64,000 nucleotides of DNA from Psettodes erumei. Its lineage: Eukaryota; Chordata; Actinopteri; Pleuronectiformes; Psettodidae. Each line of letters starts with the position of its first letter. The first letter of the stretch is position 1. The notes beneath the pieces were generated by a model. That model ran no database searches and was not told where the DNA came from. It saw only the letters and a program-made list of their open reading frames with translations. The stretch is taken from assembly GCA_016785225.1 (NCBI GenBank), contig JAFBJZ010000772.1, forward strand, positions 4,091,001 through 4,155,000, given 5' to 3'. Of the stretch, positions 12,070 to 26,699 are shown one piece after another. A program made the position numbers and the translations under genes.

Positions 12070-13990
12070 GCTGTATGAGAATCCCTTAATTTAATGTTTT
12101 GATGGTTTCTAATGGACTTTTGAAATAAATGGGGGTTTGGAGATGGGTCTGTATTTGCTAAGAAATGTGGGGTCTAGGTTCATCTTTTAAAATAGGGAAG
12201 CGACTAAGGCAGCTTTATAGTATGTGGGAAAGACCCAGAGTTCAGGGAGCTGCTAACAATAGACAAAATGTGAGGACAGATAGTGGGAAGAAACTCCCTG
12301 CTGTTGATAAGATGTCCAAGGGGCAGGTGGAGGACATGATATTACTGATAATATGCAGTGGGAATTCAAGGGAAATTTGGCTGAAGGAGGAGAGACGACC
12401 ACTAGAAGAGGTAGGGCTCAGCTGATCCTCCAGAATTAGGAGCTCCCACGCGGGACGCTGATCTGATGGAATCAGATTTGTCTTTAAAATTGGACAAAAA
12501 ACAATTACGAATTTCAGTAGAAGCAGCACTTATATTTTCTGGCCAACTCCACTGAAAATGGAAAAAATCCCCAACATGATCAGAATTCTCTAGTTGCGGT
12601 GGTTGCCTGAGATCAGAGCAGAAAAGTAACTCACTCTGGCATCTAATATTTTTGCCAAACTAAGTCAAGTTTGTGACCCTGGGTCTGGGTGGGCCGGGTG
12701 TATTGAGGCACAAAGTTAAAAGATTGTAAGACATTTAAAAACTCCCCAGCTAAAACAGTCTGAGCAAATCACCAAGAATGATAACACTGTCATATTTTAT
12801 CATGATCAGTGACAACAAGTCAAGCTGTTTGCTTTAGGAGGATGACAAATTGGGGGCACATTGATTTAATGGTGAAAATCACCCCATTTCACCCAAGTAT
12901 CAGTGAGCAAGAAGATTATAAAGCCGTTACAAATGAATGACTTGTTACTGAGTGGCCTTATGTTTAACAGAGAAGTTTTGATGGACTTCAGGTGTGCAGA
13001 AATGGATTGATTCAAGGAAGAGTGTTCAACATTAATTAAATTATTGGCATTTACTCCAAGTTAATTACATTTTCTATAAGTCATCTCATCAGCATGGGCA
13101 GGTGAGAGGAGAGATTTAGAGTTCACAGCCTGTCAGTGATGTGGACGAGAATAATAACAGACAAACTATGATCAGTCAGCAGGGGAATGCTCGTGACAGC
13201 GAAGGGTGCTTGGTTGTCTTTAGTGGATGGAGAAGAGAAAGAAAGGTGCAGGTGTTCTTATTCTAAACTACTGATTGGCCAGAAAAGTTTGAATTTCCAC
13301 ACATGGTGGGGGATAAATTGTTTGACGGAGGGTTTAAAGTTATAAAAAAGTATAATGTCCATTAGAATGTGAGCACCAAGGCCATTCGGGTGGATGCCGT
13401 CATTCCTGAAAAAGGACGTTTGATTCTAAAACTGGTTATAAGTGCCAATAAAAACTACATTGTAGACTAGGCAAACAGATTGAAGCTGCAGTGGGGAAGC
13501 AAATGAGAGATGAAAGTCCGAGGAGTGAAGTGGTGGCTTGGACCTCTGAGGGGCCAGGGGTGAAGTGCGGCTGGGAGCGGTCTTTCTGGATTGTTGGAGC
13601 AGTGGATGAGAAGAAGAAGTGGACCTTGCGGACACAGATGGCAGCTTGGGAGGACAAGGGTCAGCAGCCAGTGTAGGGAAATCCTGTAGAACAAGGTTCC
13701 TGAATCTATTTTCCAGGCTGGGGTGTACTGGAGAAGCACCTCCCCTTTTCCCTTGTTGCAAGTATTGATCACGGTCCAGTGTTCATGATGTAGGGGAACG
13801 GAACCAACAGGAGCTTTGGGTGCAGCCCAAAGATGGAACCAGTGGTCATCATTAGAGCCCGGTTAGCAACAGCTGGCAACAGTGCTTTTAAACACCCCCC
13901 TGATAAGGTAATAGAATCTGTTGGTGCCAAATTAATTTTGAAAGAGTAATGGCCACTGGGGAAAGTCCAACACACCTGTGGAACTCCATC
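12070..13990 (-). mobile_element. Degraded L2/CR1-type LINE: esterase ORF1, endonuclease and RT N-terminus
   Basis: Reading the minus strand with frameshifts, three hallmark blocks occur in the correct 5'-3' order. Near 13,430-13,330, FFRNDGIHPNGLGAHIL is the last (Asp-His) block of the SGNH/GDSL esterase found in ORF1 of CR1/L2-type LINEs. From about 12,850 to 12,670, remains of the APE-type endonuclease C-terminus appear: a VIILGD-like block, then EFLNVLQSFNF, then RPTQTQGHKLDLVW (consensus TGPTHxxGHTLDLV). From about 12,530 to 12,100, SSTCPLD and KYRPIS-like blocks mark the start of the reverse transcriptase. The Pro-rich 13,450-13,700 stretch would be the ORF1 linker. Stops and frameshifts are frequent and the catalytic RT palm is absent, so it is dead. 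The outer boundaries are approximate. Confidence 0.82.
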
Positions 13991-16900
13991 ACTCAGTCAT
14001 CCGGTCGTAAGCAACAAGCATTCAAGTTTATATGACCCGTTTACAAGGTCAAGAATGAAATTTCACAAAGTATCTGTTTTTTACTAAGTTCAATGGACAC
14101 AACAGATGTCATAGCCATACAAATGAGGACAAACCTCAAATGTCAAAATGCTCTCCTTTTAGCTGCTGCATGCATGCCTTGACTCAATGTCATCTCCAAC
14201 GCCACACACAGACACGGACTCCTCTCCCCTCTGACACACAGTAATCTGATTCAAATCAAATTAAGGCTTGAGCAAGTGACAGCCCCCTTAGTCTCTTAAA
14301 TCCATCACCTGTTTGAGGTCTGTGAAAGAGACGAGATGGGACCGAGAGGAAGAGACACAATGAGACAGAGAGAGGGAGCACTGCTGTGAGAGGCAGTTGA
14401 TCTGCAATGCTGCCAGAGTCTTTGGTGTCTGCATGTCAAATGCCAGTGCACTCCATAGGAATACGATAACGAGGGCTGCACACAGAGGGAATGCCAAATG
14501 AGATATCAAACACAGAGGAGAGCTCAGAATCACAGAGCACAGCACTGAGCCATTTAATAAGACATAGACGGAAAGACTGCCTGCCTACATTGTACTTCAG
14601 TACTATAGCTCATGTGGGTTGGAACTACACAGACAATGGCACAGGACATTGCATCTGAATTACATGTCTTATGTTTCTCAGGGTTTAGCGCAGATACATT
14701 TAGCATTCAGCCATTAAAACACTCTAAACCTGCGACTTAACATAAACTCATGGGTTTTTGTTCGTGATAGTTATGGTTTGGTATGGTGTTGAAACACAAC
14801 AGTAAATGTCCAGTGTGTCAATTTTTAACAGTGACTTTACTTTTCTGTAAGTGGTAGTAAACAATGGAATACCAACAAAGCAGGCATAAACAGTTTGTGT
14901 CCCTGATTTGACAACTCTTCATGTCGCATCATAGATTTGAACTACAAAATAATAAATAAAGCCAATTTTAGGATTAGATTGAAAAGAAATGCAGCCATCT
15001 TTAATGTTATTGATTACTCCTGCATTTGACATGAAATAATGTCTGCTGTTTGTCTATCATTCCTGTTTAAGTACTCCAGCAAGTGCGAATGGTAATACTG
15101 TAGCAAATTGTACCTACTTCACTCCGTCATTTGACTAATTAGAAGCAAGATAAGTGACGTATAAGCAAGCCTACTGTATTATTTCCTGATCCTTTCACAT
15201 TTCCCCACATATAGTGCAGAAAAGTCAAAGTACAATGACTAATATCTTCACATTCATACAATCTACAAAGCCTCACTCTCTCTCAATCTGGATTCACTGT
15301 TGTCTTAGCATTCTACTTTCCATGAGCTTGAAGCTATTTTTCTAAGTATAATTTTCCCCTTAAAAAGTGAAATAGCTGTCTATATACAGTGCTCCCAATT
15401 GCTGTCTGATGAAAGAGACAAGCTTAGAAAAAAAGGCCACAGAATACTCCTGAATGTATTTTACTGCACTGAATGAGTGTTTACAGCATTAGCGAAAAGA
15501 AGAAAAGGAGATAAAAATTCTTTGGGTCCTATACTTTCAAGTTCTGTCAACCTGTCTTTGTGAAAAATTAGCTGTGACACTGCTGAAATTGCAAATTATG
15601 GGTTACTGTGTGTGAAAGTGTGCGTATGAGATTGTGCATATGCAAGCTTTTGAGTGCACGTTCTGTGTCTGAGAGCAACAAACGAGAACACATGCTGGGG
15701 CAGAGGATGCATTTTTGCATTTTAAGTTGATGCGAAAGTCAGCAAGTCCCAGGTGTCACCTGAGCATGGTTTTATATATCCATGCCTTTTAAAAGACTCT
15801 TCAAAAACAAGGAGCAGGACCCTTTAGAAATGATGACAGCAACCATCCATCACAACAACAGGCCAAATCTTTTCATCATACACTAGTTTAGATTTAAATA
15901 GTACACAAACAAAGACTTTGGTTGTTATTAATAGCTGCAGCAGCACCACCACCCTGTCTAAAACAATGCATGCTGGTCTACACACCCAGAAGGAAAGGCC
16001 GATACCATTCCCTTACTTCCTGCCTTCCAGAGCAGAACAATGAGCAAGACTGACCTTCACTAAGACGATGTGGACGTGGGGTTATTGGAGGGTCAACAGG
16101 TCCTCTGTTGCATGCTCAGACACATGGGACCATTAACATAAATACAGATACAAACCATCATCTGTGGTGCCTTGGCAAGACCAACTCTCAGGTCAGTCCC
16201 ACGGTTCATCTCCACCCCACCCCACCCCTGTGCTCCCGTTTCCATCTTCCCCTTGGTTGTCTCTCTGTCTCCATCTCTCAAGCTCTTTGCTGGACTGTTG
16301 CCCAGCAAGCAGTGGTTTAGCCCTTTTACAGGAATGGTAAAAAGAAGACCAAAAAGTAGTATAAGTAGTTTGAGCCCGTAAATGGTGAAAATAAAACACT
16401 CTCTAGAGAAGAGTTAGTTACAAGTTACAATTAATACATGAATACATGAATAACCTTGAATCACATGAATATGAATTCAGTGAATTAATGATCCAACTAC
16501 AAATCACACTACAGTTTGTCAAGATGAGTTGAGACAACTGAACATCTGGCATTATTAATGGCCTGTATTTTGGGAAATAATTTTTTTCCATTTTCAGTGG
16601 AGTAATTTATTGCTGCAAAGAAATCAAATAGACAAGTGGAGTCTGCTATGGTATCAGTCATTTGAAGTTTTTTTCCCTTTCTTTTTGTTTTCTACAATCT
16701 CATCCACCTGTACCTGTTCCAAGAAGCAGGTTTCACTGATCTACTGGTCTTCTTACATCAGCCCATCTTTCAGATTAGGTGGGTTCTCAAGTTTAAACGA
16801 GCAAAGGATACCAAGTAACTTTGCACACCAGATTAATTATGACAGATCCATTCAGTTGTAGAGTTTCAAAAGCAACGCAGATGTATGAGCTCATAGAGTG

Positions 16901-19900
16901 GACTGAAAATATTTATTGTTAATTGTTATATCATCTAAACAAGCACACATTATACAATTGTAAAATATTACAGCAAACTGACCCAACTTTACTAAACCTC
17001 TCATTAAACTGGAGGAATAGAAGTAGCCTCGGTCCTGGATGTTTTAATGATGGGGGTACAGTGCCCTTTCATTGCCAATTGCATTATTGACTGTGCCTTT
17101 GACTCTATTTTCACACTGTCAAATAACAGTAATGTCAAAGTTAGTGGAACATGAGTACTCCAGTTTTTATATAAAGTCATAGCAAAATTATAGCCTGATT
17201 ATTGAGGATTATTCTCTTCACGAGTTATTTTGTGAATGGGCTCTAGATTTAAATGAAATGAGGTCATTGCTACTGATCTGTTAGCCCATGCCTACTGTGA
17301 AGGATAGCATTAGTGATTAGTCTCTATATGAAGAATATTGATCAGCCGTGGCTACACTCAATAGAAAAAAGTACATGCTGGATAACAAGTCACAGCGATC
17401 ACGATAAGCAGAAGAGAATATCACATGACATCATCCCTCTGTGAAGTTTATATTCTCCACACAGCCGCCAAGGAGACAAACAGAGAGAAAGTATTAATGA
17501 ATAGAGAAAGAGACAAAGAGCGTAAAGACAGACCAGCATGCAGATGAGCAGCAGAAAGGTGGAGAGATGGAGTGAGATGGATGACTTGCACCTGGCAGGG
17601 GGAAACTGATTAATTGTTTGTGAAGAGGGAGAAAAATTGGACAGATAATGGAAAGGAAACACAGTGATAAAAGAAGACAGATAAAATGACCGCCAGAAGG
17701 ATAGGGCTCTGGATTTCTGTGGATATTGATAAAAGGTTGATAAATATGAAAATGCGTTACATAAAATTTGAGAAAATAACAAAATGCTCAAGGGAAGAGA
17801 ATCACAGAATGAGAGAGGTGAGAGGAAGTGAGGAAGGGAAACATAATGAACCAAACCAGAGTTCTTCCCCTGGCTTTAAACCAGTCCTAGTGTCTTCCCT
17901 TGTTAATCCATCATCAACTGTTCCCACACCCTTGCTGCCAAGCTGGAATGTGTGTAGTCCTGGGTGAATGAACAACCTGATAAATGAAGGTCAGAACCAG
18001 ACAAAATGCCCACTACCAAAACTGTTGCTGTGGGGCCACAAGGGCCGAGTAAACCATTTACTGACCTGCAGCATGTCAATGTTCAACCGGATGGATTTTT
18101 GTCTCATCTGTGGTGTCAGTTTACCTCACGTTAATTAATGTAAAGAGATTCTTTGTTTTTTTCCACCTCATTTCAGAAACAATTTGTGTTTATGAAAGTC
18201 AGTTTTGATGAGTGTGAACAGCTGGTGGTGCAGAAACATTGGACTCTTCTTCTTCATGTGTGTGTGTGTGTGTGTGTCTGTGTTTGTGTGCATGTATGTG
18301 TGCGTGTTTTGCTGAAAGAAAGATAGATACCCGGTGCTTCTGTGCGGCTCAGCGTTCAGCCATGCAGAACACAGAAACAGTAATCAAACAGAAAGGCAAA
18401 AACAAACCACCATGACTACAACCTGCAACACCTGCTATCACACATTTGTCTGGGCTTCAGTCTCTAGATCACCATCAGGGCTTTGCTCTGCAAATAGCTT
18501 TAGCAACCAGGGACTGTGGTGAGCCATTAGTGAAGGACACCCTTTTAAGAGGTTGTGAGTTTAGCATAGACATTAGGGAAGCTTCAAAAAGATGGAGCTT
18601 TATTACAGGATACATAGACAGACAATATCACATCATGTAGTCCTCTTGCTGCTAAAGATAATTACAAATCAGCAAAAACAACATGTGATAAAAATTTTGT
18701 ATAGTTGAAATGTCTAGTCAGATGCCCACTTGTCTATGTAGTTATTGGGAATGGATCAGTTAATTGCCCTAACATGTCATTTCCAAAGAAAAGCCATTTT
18801 ACTTCAGTTAATCTTTCCCAATCATTTACATTTCATGTCACTTCATTCAAACCAAATGGCAACTCATTATGAGAGTGAAAAGGTGATGGAAAATTCTCTG
18901 AATTATGTAACAGAAACTTAAGTTGAATGTCACATTTCTTTGTTTCCTCCTCGAGATGAAGGGACCAAATAATTAATATGTGTTAATATTACATTCTTGT
19001 GAAATATTCTTTTATTTAGTGTTTACTGTTGAACACTTTGTCTCAAACAAACCCGCCTCCACTGGAAGAACTGAACTAACTCTGACATGGCTGTCACCAA
19101 AGTCATTTAACAAGGTTAATACGCATGCCAAGACATATGCAGCAACACAGTCAAATTCACTCACATGTGCACACATGCAAACTGACACACAGAGTACACA
19201 CAAACAATGTACACACACACTCTTTCTCACTACACCGGTAATAATTGCTGATTAGCCTTATCAGCACCATCAAACTTCAAGGCAACACTATGGGGTAGAT
19301 TACACGGACAACCATACCCATGATAATGTTAATGGAAATGGAGAGTACTCATCATCAGCCATGAAACAGACTGATTGCAGCCATTATTAATTATGATGAC
19401 ATGGCCTGATTAATAATTTAAATAATCAAGTTGATGGGTCTAACTCGGTGGTGTACGATGCTTATTAAATATATTTTCATTGAAAGTGTCTGGGCTCTAA
19501 CCATCTAACCATCATTCAAAGTGTTTACTATGAGCTATAGTTCAGATTAGACAATTTTAGTTGTCAGTTTTTAGTTTCAATGTTTTCTTTCAGTCAGTCA
19601 TACAAAATTACAGATAAAATTTCAGGCATGACTCCAATTAAAACTCTTCTACCGATGATTTTACAAGACACCATTACTTTTTTATGTGTGCTCCTGTAAG
19701 CTCATGTTTACATGCAAGTGTGCAATTGAGCTTTGCTTTTGCTCCACTGACAGATTGTTAAAATAGCAGAGCCAAATGAGGTGCTTCCTCATTAGCCTCA
19801 TTAAGATGAACCCTTGTTTTGTTAATTGACACAAAAACAAACACTTGCTCATGAAAGAGAAGCTGCCAATTATCCACTGTCCCCTCCCCCATTTTTTCTG

Positions 19901-22900
19901 TCCTGCTGTGTGTGTGTGTGTGTGTGCTTGTGTGTTTTGTGAATCAGGGCCAACAGATGATTCAAGCTTTGTATGGGTCCTTCACTCATTGCAAATTAAA
20001 CGTTGCTTTATATTGTAATTATTGCTTGTTGATGAGCAATAGGGAGGTCTGTATTAAATTTTTGTGAATGATTTCATCAACCGAACAGGCAACTTTTTCC
20101 TCAAAACCCTGGGAATGAATCAAAGTCTGACATTTTGCTTTTTATTTTAAATATTTTGCCTCAAATATATATTTGGCAGCAGTGAGAGCAATGATGGAAG
20201 ATAATCCAGGTTAGTGTAAACCTCGGACAGTGAAAATCAGAATATGCAGTCATTTTATGCTAGAAAAAGTGCTTTGGCCAGTAAAAAAAATAAATAAATG
20301 TGTAACTAATTATAAGTGAACAAAAAGCATTTTGGGCATTGTGAAATAAGTTGCCACTTTTCTATATTTTATAAGTCAGTATATCAAACAATGTTTTGGT
20401 GTGTTGTATTTTTTTCCCCTATTGATCCACTTGGTTGAATCTTGTTCTTCTGAACGCAAGGCATGCCTGCTGGTAACCATGGAAACCCCACAGCATTTCT
20501 ATGAGCGACATAGAAGAAAGTGTTTGTCAGAAAATTTCTCATACTGTGCAAACGACCCGCTGCTTTGTACGTTGTACTCACACACACACATGCAAAGGCA
20601 CAATGGACACCGTCCAATTATCCGCAAGATATGAAATCAATAATTGTAGGGATCACCATTTGGAAATAAGGTGATCACTTGCAGCAGAAAGAAACAAGCT
20701 TTCTACACTTCTAGTAGTCTTCAGCTGACACACACACAGGCTGGATAACCTCCCTGGGACAGGTATCAGGAGTGTTTGAGTTGTTGCGATGGTGACAGAT
20801 GCATAAGAATAGAGCAGAGAAGCCAGATGAGATTTGTTTTTATGTCTAATCTGTTTCACATGTAACCTGTTTCAGATAACCCATCCACCCTTGTTTGGGT
20901 AAAAAGGTGGCAATGTTACTTGATAGAAAAACATACAGTAGCTGCAAATCACATTGTACTGTCCAGAATTTCAGTGACATTTCCTAAGCTTTCCCAGAAA
21001 GTACAAACAAAGGCACCCTTCAGTGACGTCAACCACGAAATATGCCAACAAAGACGCACATGCAAACACAGAGACACACACAACCACAGTGACATGCACA
21101 CACGGAAATCCTGGGTGATAAGAAGGGGAGGGACTGGCCAAGGAATGTCTTTGCTTGACGTTTGCAGAGGATTCACATGGAGAAAGAGAGAGGGGGAATC
21201 ATCAACCTGGGAATCTGTCTGGACAACCAGGATGTAAAATAGGACATCAGTGACTCCCATTTATGTTCCCAAATGAAACTGCAAGATATTTGACATCACC
21301 AGGAGTTTCTCGCAGGTTCTTATGCCCCAAATCTGCTCTCGCAAGAGGAAGCACTAATTTTAGAAAAATGGTTGATGAGACACAAGGGAAAGACAAAAAC
21401 AAAGGAAATGCAAGGGAAGAGGGAGAGAGCCTGCCAGACTATGGCATAAAAGAAATAGTTCCACCTTGATCATTTAAATTCGGGCAACATGATAAGCAGA
21501 ATTAGTTATAAGCTAGTAATACTTTGACAGGATCCAGAATTACAAATTTTAGGTAAAACATCAACCTCAGGAAATGGTGGCAAAAAAAAAATTGACAAGA
21601 TAAAAAAAGGACAAAACTGTAACTAAACAGTTGTTACTCAGCAGGGTTTTTTTTTAAGACTTTAGAGATATAAAAAAGAAAAGCAATCCATCTTTGGTGC
21701 AAGTAACACACAGCCAAGTGATTTATTTACCATTAGTACTGGTCTGCCACCAGCCTACCAAGTGTGGTGTTGAAACAGGGATGAAAAGAATGAGAGGAAG
21801 ACCCACCTAGAGGAAGAGTTAAGGAGTAGCAACTGTGGTAGCTTTGGTGATCTTGCATCCATTCTGTTACAACTTTGGAGAGATGGATATCATTTTCTGA
21901 GTAATCCTAGCAGGTCCCGATAGCTCCCATGTGGATTTGTGTGTGTGTTTGTGCTTCTGAGTTGACATGGCTCTGCAGTGCTGTGTCCTCTCATAGCTGT
22001 CATGTGTTCACATTACAAGGTGCATTCATGCATGGGTGAATGTTTGTAATGACCGTGTGTGCATGTGCATCCAGTTATATGTGTGCGTATTCATTTATCC
22101 CCTTGGTTCTCTATGGCAGAGGCCCTATCTGAATCTTCATGCTGGTGAATAAGCTTATTAAAAGTCAGTGGTCCCAGCAGTCCAGCGCATCAAAGACTAC
22201 CAATTACCATCCACATTACAAAGGCCGTACAGATGTAAATGGATGTGTAGTTCTGCTTCATATCCTTTCAACCAGGGATTTTCTGACTGTGGAGCCGAGC
22301 ACTGACGATCCTAACAGGGCTTTGATTAACCTTTCTGGGTTTCAGTCATGAAAGAGACAAAGTAATTGCAGAAACCTGTTTGCCTGATCGTTAATGTACA
22401 TTTATTATGTCAGTAATAAGTATTCAGCATTGACAGTTTACTGTGCACTTGTGACAAAGACCTACTTATTACATATGTATTTAGATCCAGTGATTAAGTA
22501 CGAAGCCAATTAACAGCCATGTTCAAAATATTGCTCTGAAGTACCAAGACAGTGAGCGACACAATACCTCAAGGTCGGTTCTCTCTCTCTGTCTCTCTGT
22601 CTCTCTTACTCACTGCAGAGCTTTCACCAGGTCGCTATGGTAACTTAGGTTTCCTGCCAAGATCACTTCCAATGCACCAGATTTGACATTCCTCCTCTCT
22701 CCATTTCCTCCTTTTTCCTCTCCCGTCCGTCTCCCTGTCTTTCCTTGCTTGCTCTCACGATCCACCGTAAATCCCAGGTGACATCAGCTGGGTTCTGATA
22801 GCCCTCAGTTCTCATTGTCCTCATCCGTCCACACATCTCACAAGGTGGATTAGCAGTTTGAGTGTTGACTTTGTGTTGTAGCATGTAGAGGTTTTTTTCA

Positions 22901-25506
22901 ATAAATATATAGATTCCAAGCAAAATATAGATTAAAAAATTCTTGTTATGGCAATGTCTGCACATCCTGCACATTTTACAATAACTATACCTTTATTATG
23001 AAAGTCTGCTTACCCTGACTATAGTCTTAAACCAGCTATCTTAAACACACATTTATTTCTGTCTGTCAAATCAATATGCTCACACAACACAAAAGGTGTG
23101 CACATGTGTGTGCTATTTGGGGTTTAATTACCTGTGCTAATAGGTGTAATTGTGTCAGATGTTTGGGGATTAGAGCCCCAGTAAAAGTATCATTACTAAA
23201 GTGTTTCCCTTCACTGGTTTTTGAGGGTGAAAGATTCTCAAGGGTCTCCCCACTTCAGCAGGGAAATCAAACTGCTGTTGCCCAGCCTCCCCTGAAACCA
23301 TGCGACCTCAATGTCACTGACTGTTTTAGGCCAAAGTACAATGACTTCTACTTACTGGACTAATTCACTTCAGTGGAACTCAACAGAATTGCACAATTTT
23401 GGAAAATGGCCCTTTTTGATTGTGTGTGTCCCAATCAGTGTGTTTTTTAGCATGTGCCTGAGTGTCCTTTGGCTCCAACACTAAGTAATATATGTGGTAT
23501 AGCTTTGCATTTGCCACTGTTAATCTGTATACTAGGGAGGAACTATTGTAGCATTACTAGAGCAAGGTAAATAAACACAATGCAGTTAGAAAAAAACCTC
23601 TCTTTCTTGTTCTCTTCTGCTGTCTCTCCGGCTTTTCTCCCTATTGTTTCATTGGTTTTGTTGTTGATGCACTCAACAACATTGAGCGCATCAACGAAAT
23701 TTGTACTGGGAATACACTGGCTCCAGTCTCTGTTTTTTTGCAGATGACAATAACATTTCCCAAAAACCTTTGGTCTAAATCAGTACATTTCATAACGTTC
23801 TGATTTAGCGAGGTGAAGGCAAGTTGTTGTTTTTTTTGTTTGTTTGTGTGTTTGTTTGTTTTGGGGGGGGGGTGCAAAAAATGCATACATCAAAATGACT
23901 ATCAGTGCGGTTTTCATTCGTTTAAACCAAATTAGTCCTCCTTGAAGTGGGCTTAGTCACTTTTGGGGGAATTTTAACCAGCTACGACAGGTGTACCAGT
24001 GTTGTTTGTTGTATGTGTGTATGTTTGTCTGTGCATCAGTCCGTCTGTCTATGAGTGATCACGCCACAATCATGAAAGTTAAAGTCACGAAACATTAAGG
24101 TATGTAAAAGTCTGAGCTTAAACATGGGTGTGGACCAACCAAATTACTAATAACGTATGTAATGGTGTACAATAATTGGGTGAAACATTAAGGTGGCTCA
24201 TCTGATGCTCTCACAAGACTGGTTAATTTAGAAATGTACATATTTCCATGGGATTTAAACCACCAAAGAGCTCTCCAAATTTTACAAATCACTTGTCCAA
24301 GAAATATTAGTCCTATCTGAATATAGGACTTAGGAAAGTATTTAACAGCATTTAAGTTTTCAGTGGCCTCCATGCTTTGACCTTGCTGTCCAGTGTTGTC
24401 ACTGAGCAACAAATGCTGTGCAGGACATTCAGAGGACAGAAACAGACTGAGAGAAGCACTTGATAAAAGACACTGGAAGCACTGACCTATTCCGCCACAA
24501 AAGTTTCCCTGGAGCATCTGTTCTGAAAGCAAACTACATGCTGAGGTTAGTGAGGCCAGGAAGACAGACACCCGGACTCATTCATGCACACGTTACACAA
24601 CAGGACCCTATCCTTATACATTCACTTTCAAAGGCGCAACCTTCAAAGTGGACATCATAACTGTGTTACGTATACCCTTACAAGACAGCCTTGCCTGAAT
24701 TTGGATTGGTAACATTTAACCCATCGGAAAACTATTTTGCGAACAAGGTGTGGGAAACCACCCTTACATCCAATTACTTTTCTTGGTTTTCTCTTGTAGT
24801 CAGGACACGACCACTCCACAAGGACAAGCCAGCTCTCTTTCCCTCTGTCTGTCTACACTCGCAGATTCCTTCACACACAAAGAATCCCACCAGAGTGCTG
24901 TGCCGAGCACTAATTACTCCTCCTCTCAGCCTGCCTCTCAGCTTTACTTCTGGCCTCGTATAGCTATTGGCTGATAGTTTGGAGGTGCTGAGCCATTGAG
25001 AGTTCAGGGGGAAGAGAAGGCAGAGTTCTGCTGCCTCTAAAGGGATTGTCTGGACCTCTGCCCAGCTATGAGATGAGAGGCTATGAGACATCCGCCCATC
25101 TATGTCTGTCCAGTGGCCACTTCTGGCAAAGCATAGACAATAGGGGCACAACTTGGGCCCAGATCTGATAAAGAGAAAAACATCTCAGAGATGTGACAGA
25201 GGAAGGTTAAGCTGGATGGCAGGACTCTGTTAGTCTTGCCCAAATGTGGATTTCAGGATCTAAAGCTCCCCAGCTGGCATGCATGTGTCAGCCCTGTTGT
25301 TAGAGACTAGATTTTGTAGAATTTAATGGCCCCAGGACCGCTGCAGATATAACAGTACATAGGAGAATGTGCAAAGCCTTTGCAGAAAACTGTAGAAGGA
25401 ATTAAGAGAAATCTATTTTTAGACAGGATCAACACCCGTATCTGCGTCAGATTTATTAGGTCTTATTACCCTTTGAGACAAGACTAAGCATCACTGAGTC
25501 ATGCAT

Positions 25507-25548
<42 letters not shown>

Positions 25549-26699
25549 TTTATTTCTGGAACTTTTTGTAGCCTCCTCCTTGGAAAAAAAAAAGAAATCC
25601 AACTGGAAGGCTCGAAGTGTGGTAATGAGTTTCTCTGTTTTCTTTGTTTTTGGCCAACAGCTGAATCATTTTCAGAGGCACAGAGCAGGGAGAAGGAACT
25701 GCTCCACAGATGAGACACATTTTTCTAACTGTATGCAGGGGGCAAGACTTCAAAGACAAACCCTCAGAACTCAGCTTCAACACTGTTAATTAGGTTACGC
25801 CATTTTTTATGAAAACAAAACACAGCAATCTAATCAGAAATTTAATATGTTTCAGAACGAGACTGCAATCCTCAAATTCATATTATTCTAGTCATTTTCT
25901 TCCATTTGTAATGGCTAAGCATTGTTGATATTGCTGATATTGAAGTGTAACAACCGTATTGTTTTATGTGGTCCCCTGTAGTTCTCTATAATTGCATTGA
26001 CTTCATTCAATGTGTGTGTTTGCACACACATTTTGCATGACTGGTGTCTGTCTGTCTGCCTGTTCTCCTATCTGTTTCTATCCTCTCCATCCAACAGATC
26101 TGACCCTGTGCTTAATGTCTGTGTCTGTGTTGCAGCCTAGCAGAAAAACATTCTCTAGCTCGTTTCTGTGGGTAGAAACCCTCAGAGCAGAAGCCATGAG
26201 ACCTCGTTCCACATCTCTGAAGCATGCAAATTGCAGCTCCTCAATCACTGTCCAACTGTGCCTTTTTCCATTCCTGAGCCCAACCACATAGAGGCAAGTG
26301 AGTTCTTTTTGCATGTAAACAGCAGGTTACCCTGTGATAACTTAAGCTCCTGTTCCAGCTCTCACTGATTATAATGGAGCTACTTAATTGAGTTAACCAC
26401 TGTGGAGTGCTAGGGGCTAATAGGAGTGTAATGGATTGCTGAAAAAGTTAAGTTATTGTAGCCTCACTTAGGTGAGCATAGGTAAAGTGCTCTGTGTAAA
26501 GCCTTGTTTGAGGTGACAGCCCGATAATGCATAATATGCAAGCTTGTAATGCAAGCCTCAGTTACTAAATGAAAGTTGGATTGGTGGGGCCATCACTGTA
26601 AGGTGCACTCACAAAAATGCACTCTACAGGTCTGTAAGTGATTATAATGAACAAACAGAACACAACCTGTCAAGGGGGGATTGATCGTATTCATCCAAA
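13991..26699. other. Gene-free AT-rich DNA
   Basis: No gene recognised. Contains a purine-rich tract (about 17,460-17,860), GT arrays (18257-18277, 19908-19926), a CA array (25508-25546), a homeodomain-core-rich stretch (19,380-19,440), and a palindromic double E-box CAGGTG-T-CACCTG-like site (15750-15762). The remaining open frames are short and composition-driven. Confidence 0.55.
25508..25546. repeat. (CA)n microsatellite
   Basis: Uninterrupted 39-base CA array, one of the longest in the window, in gene-free DNA. Confidence 0.97.

Noticed and set aside
12165..12425. Plus-strand 86-codon open frame
   Set aside because: Opposite strand of the LINE RT N-terminal relic.
17399..17854. 151-codon open frame on the minus strand
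   Set aside because: It lies opposite a purine-rich tract that depletes stop codons; the protein is low-complexity Ser/Leu/Phe/Cys without a recognisable family.
24188..24571. 127-codon open frame on the minus strand
   Set aside because: No family resemblance, no splice context, and length compatible with chance in a 64-kb six-frame search.
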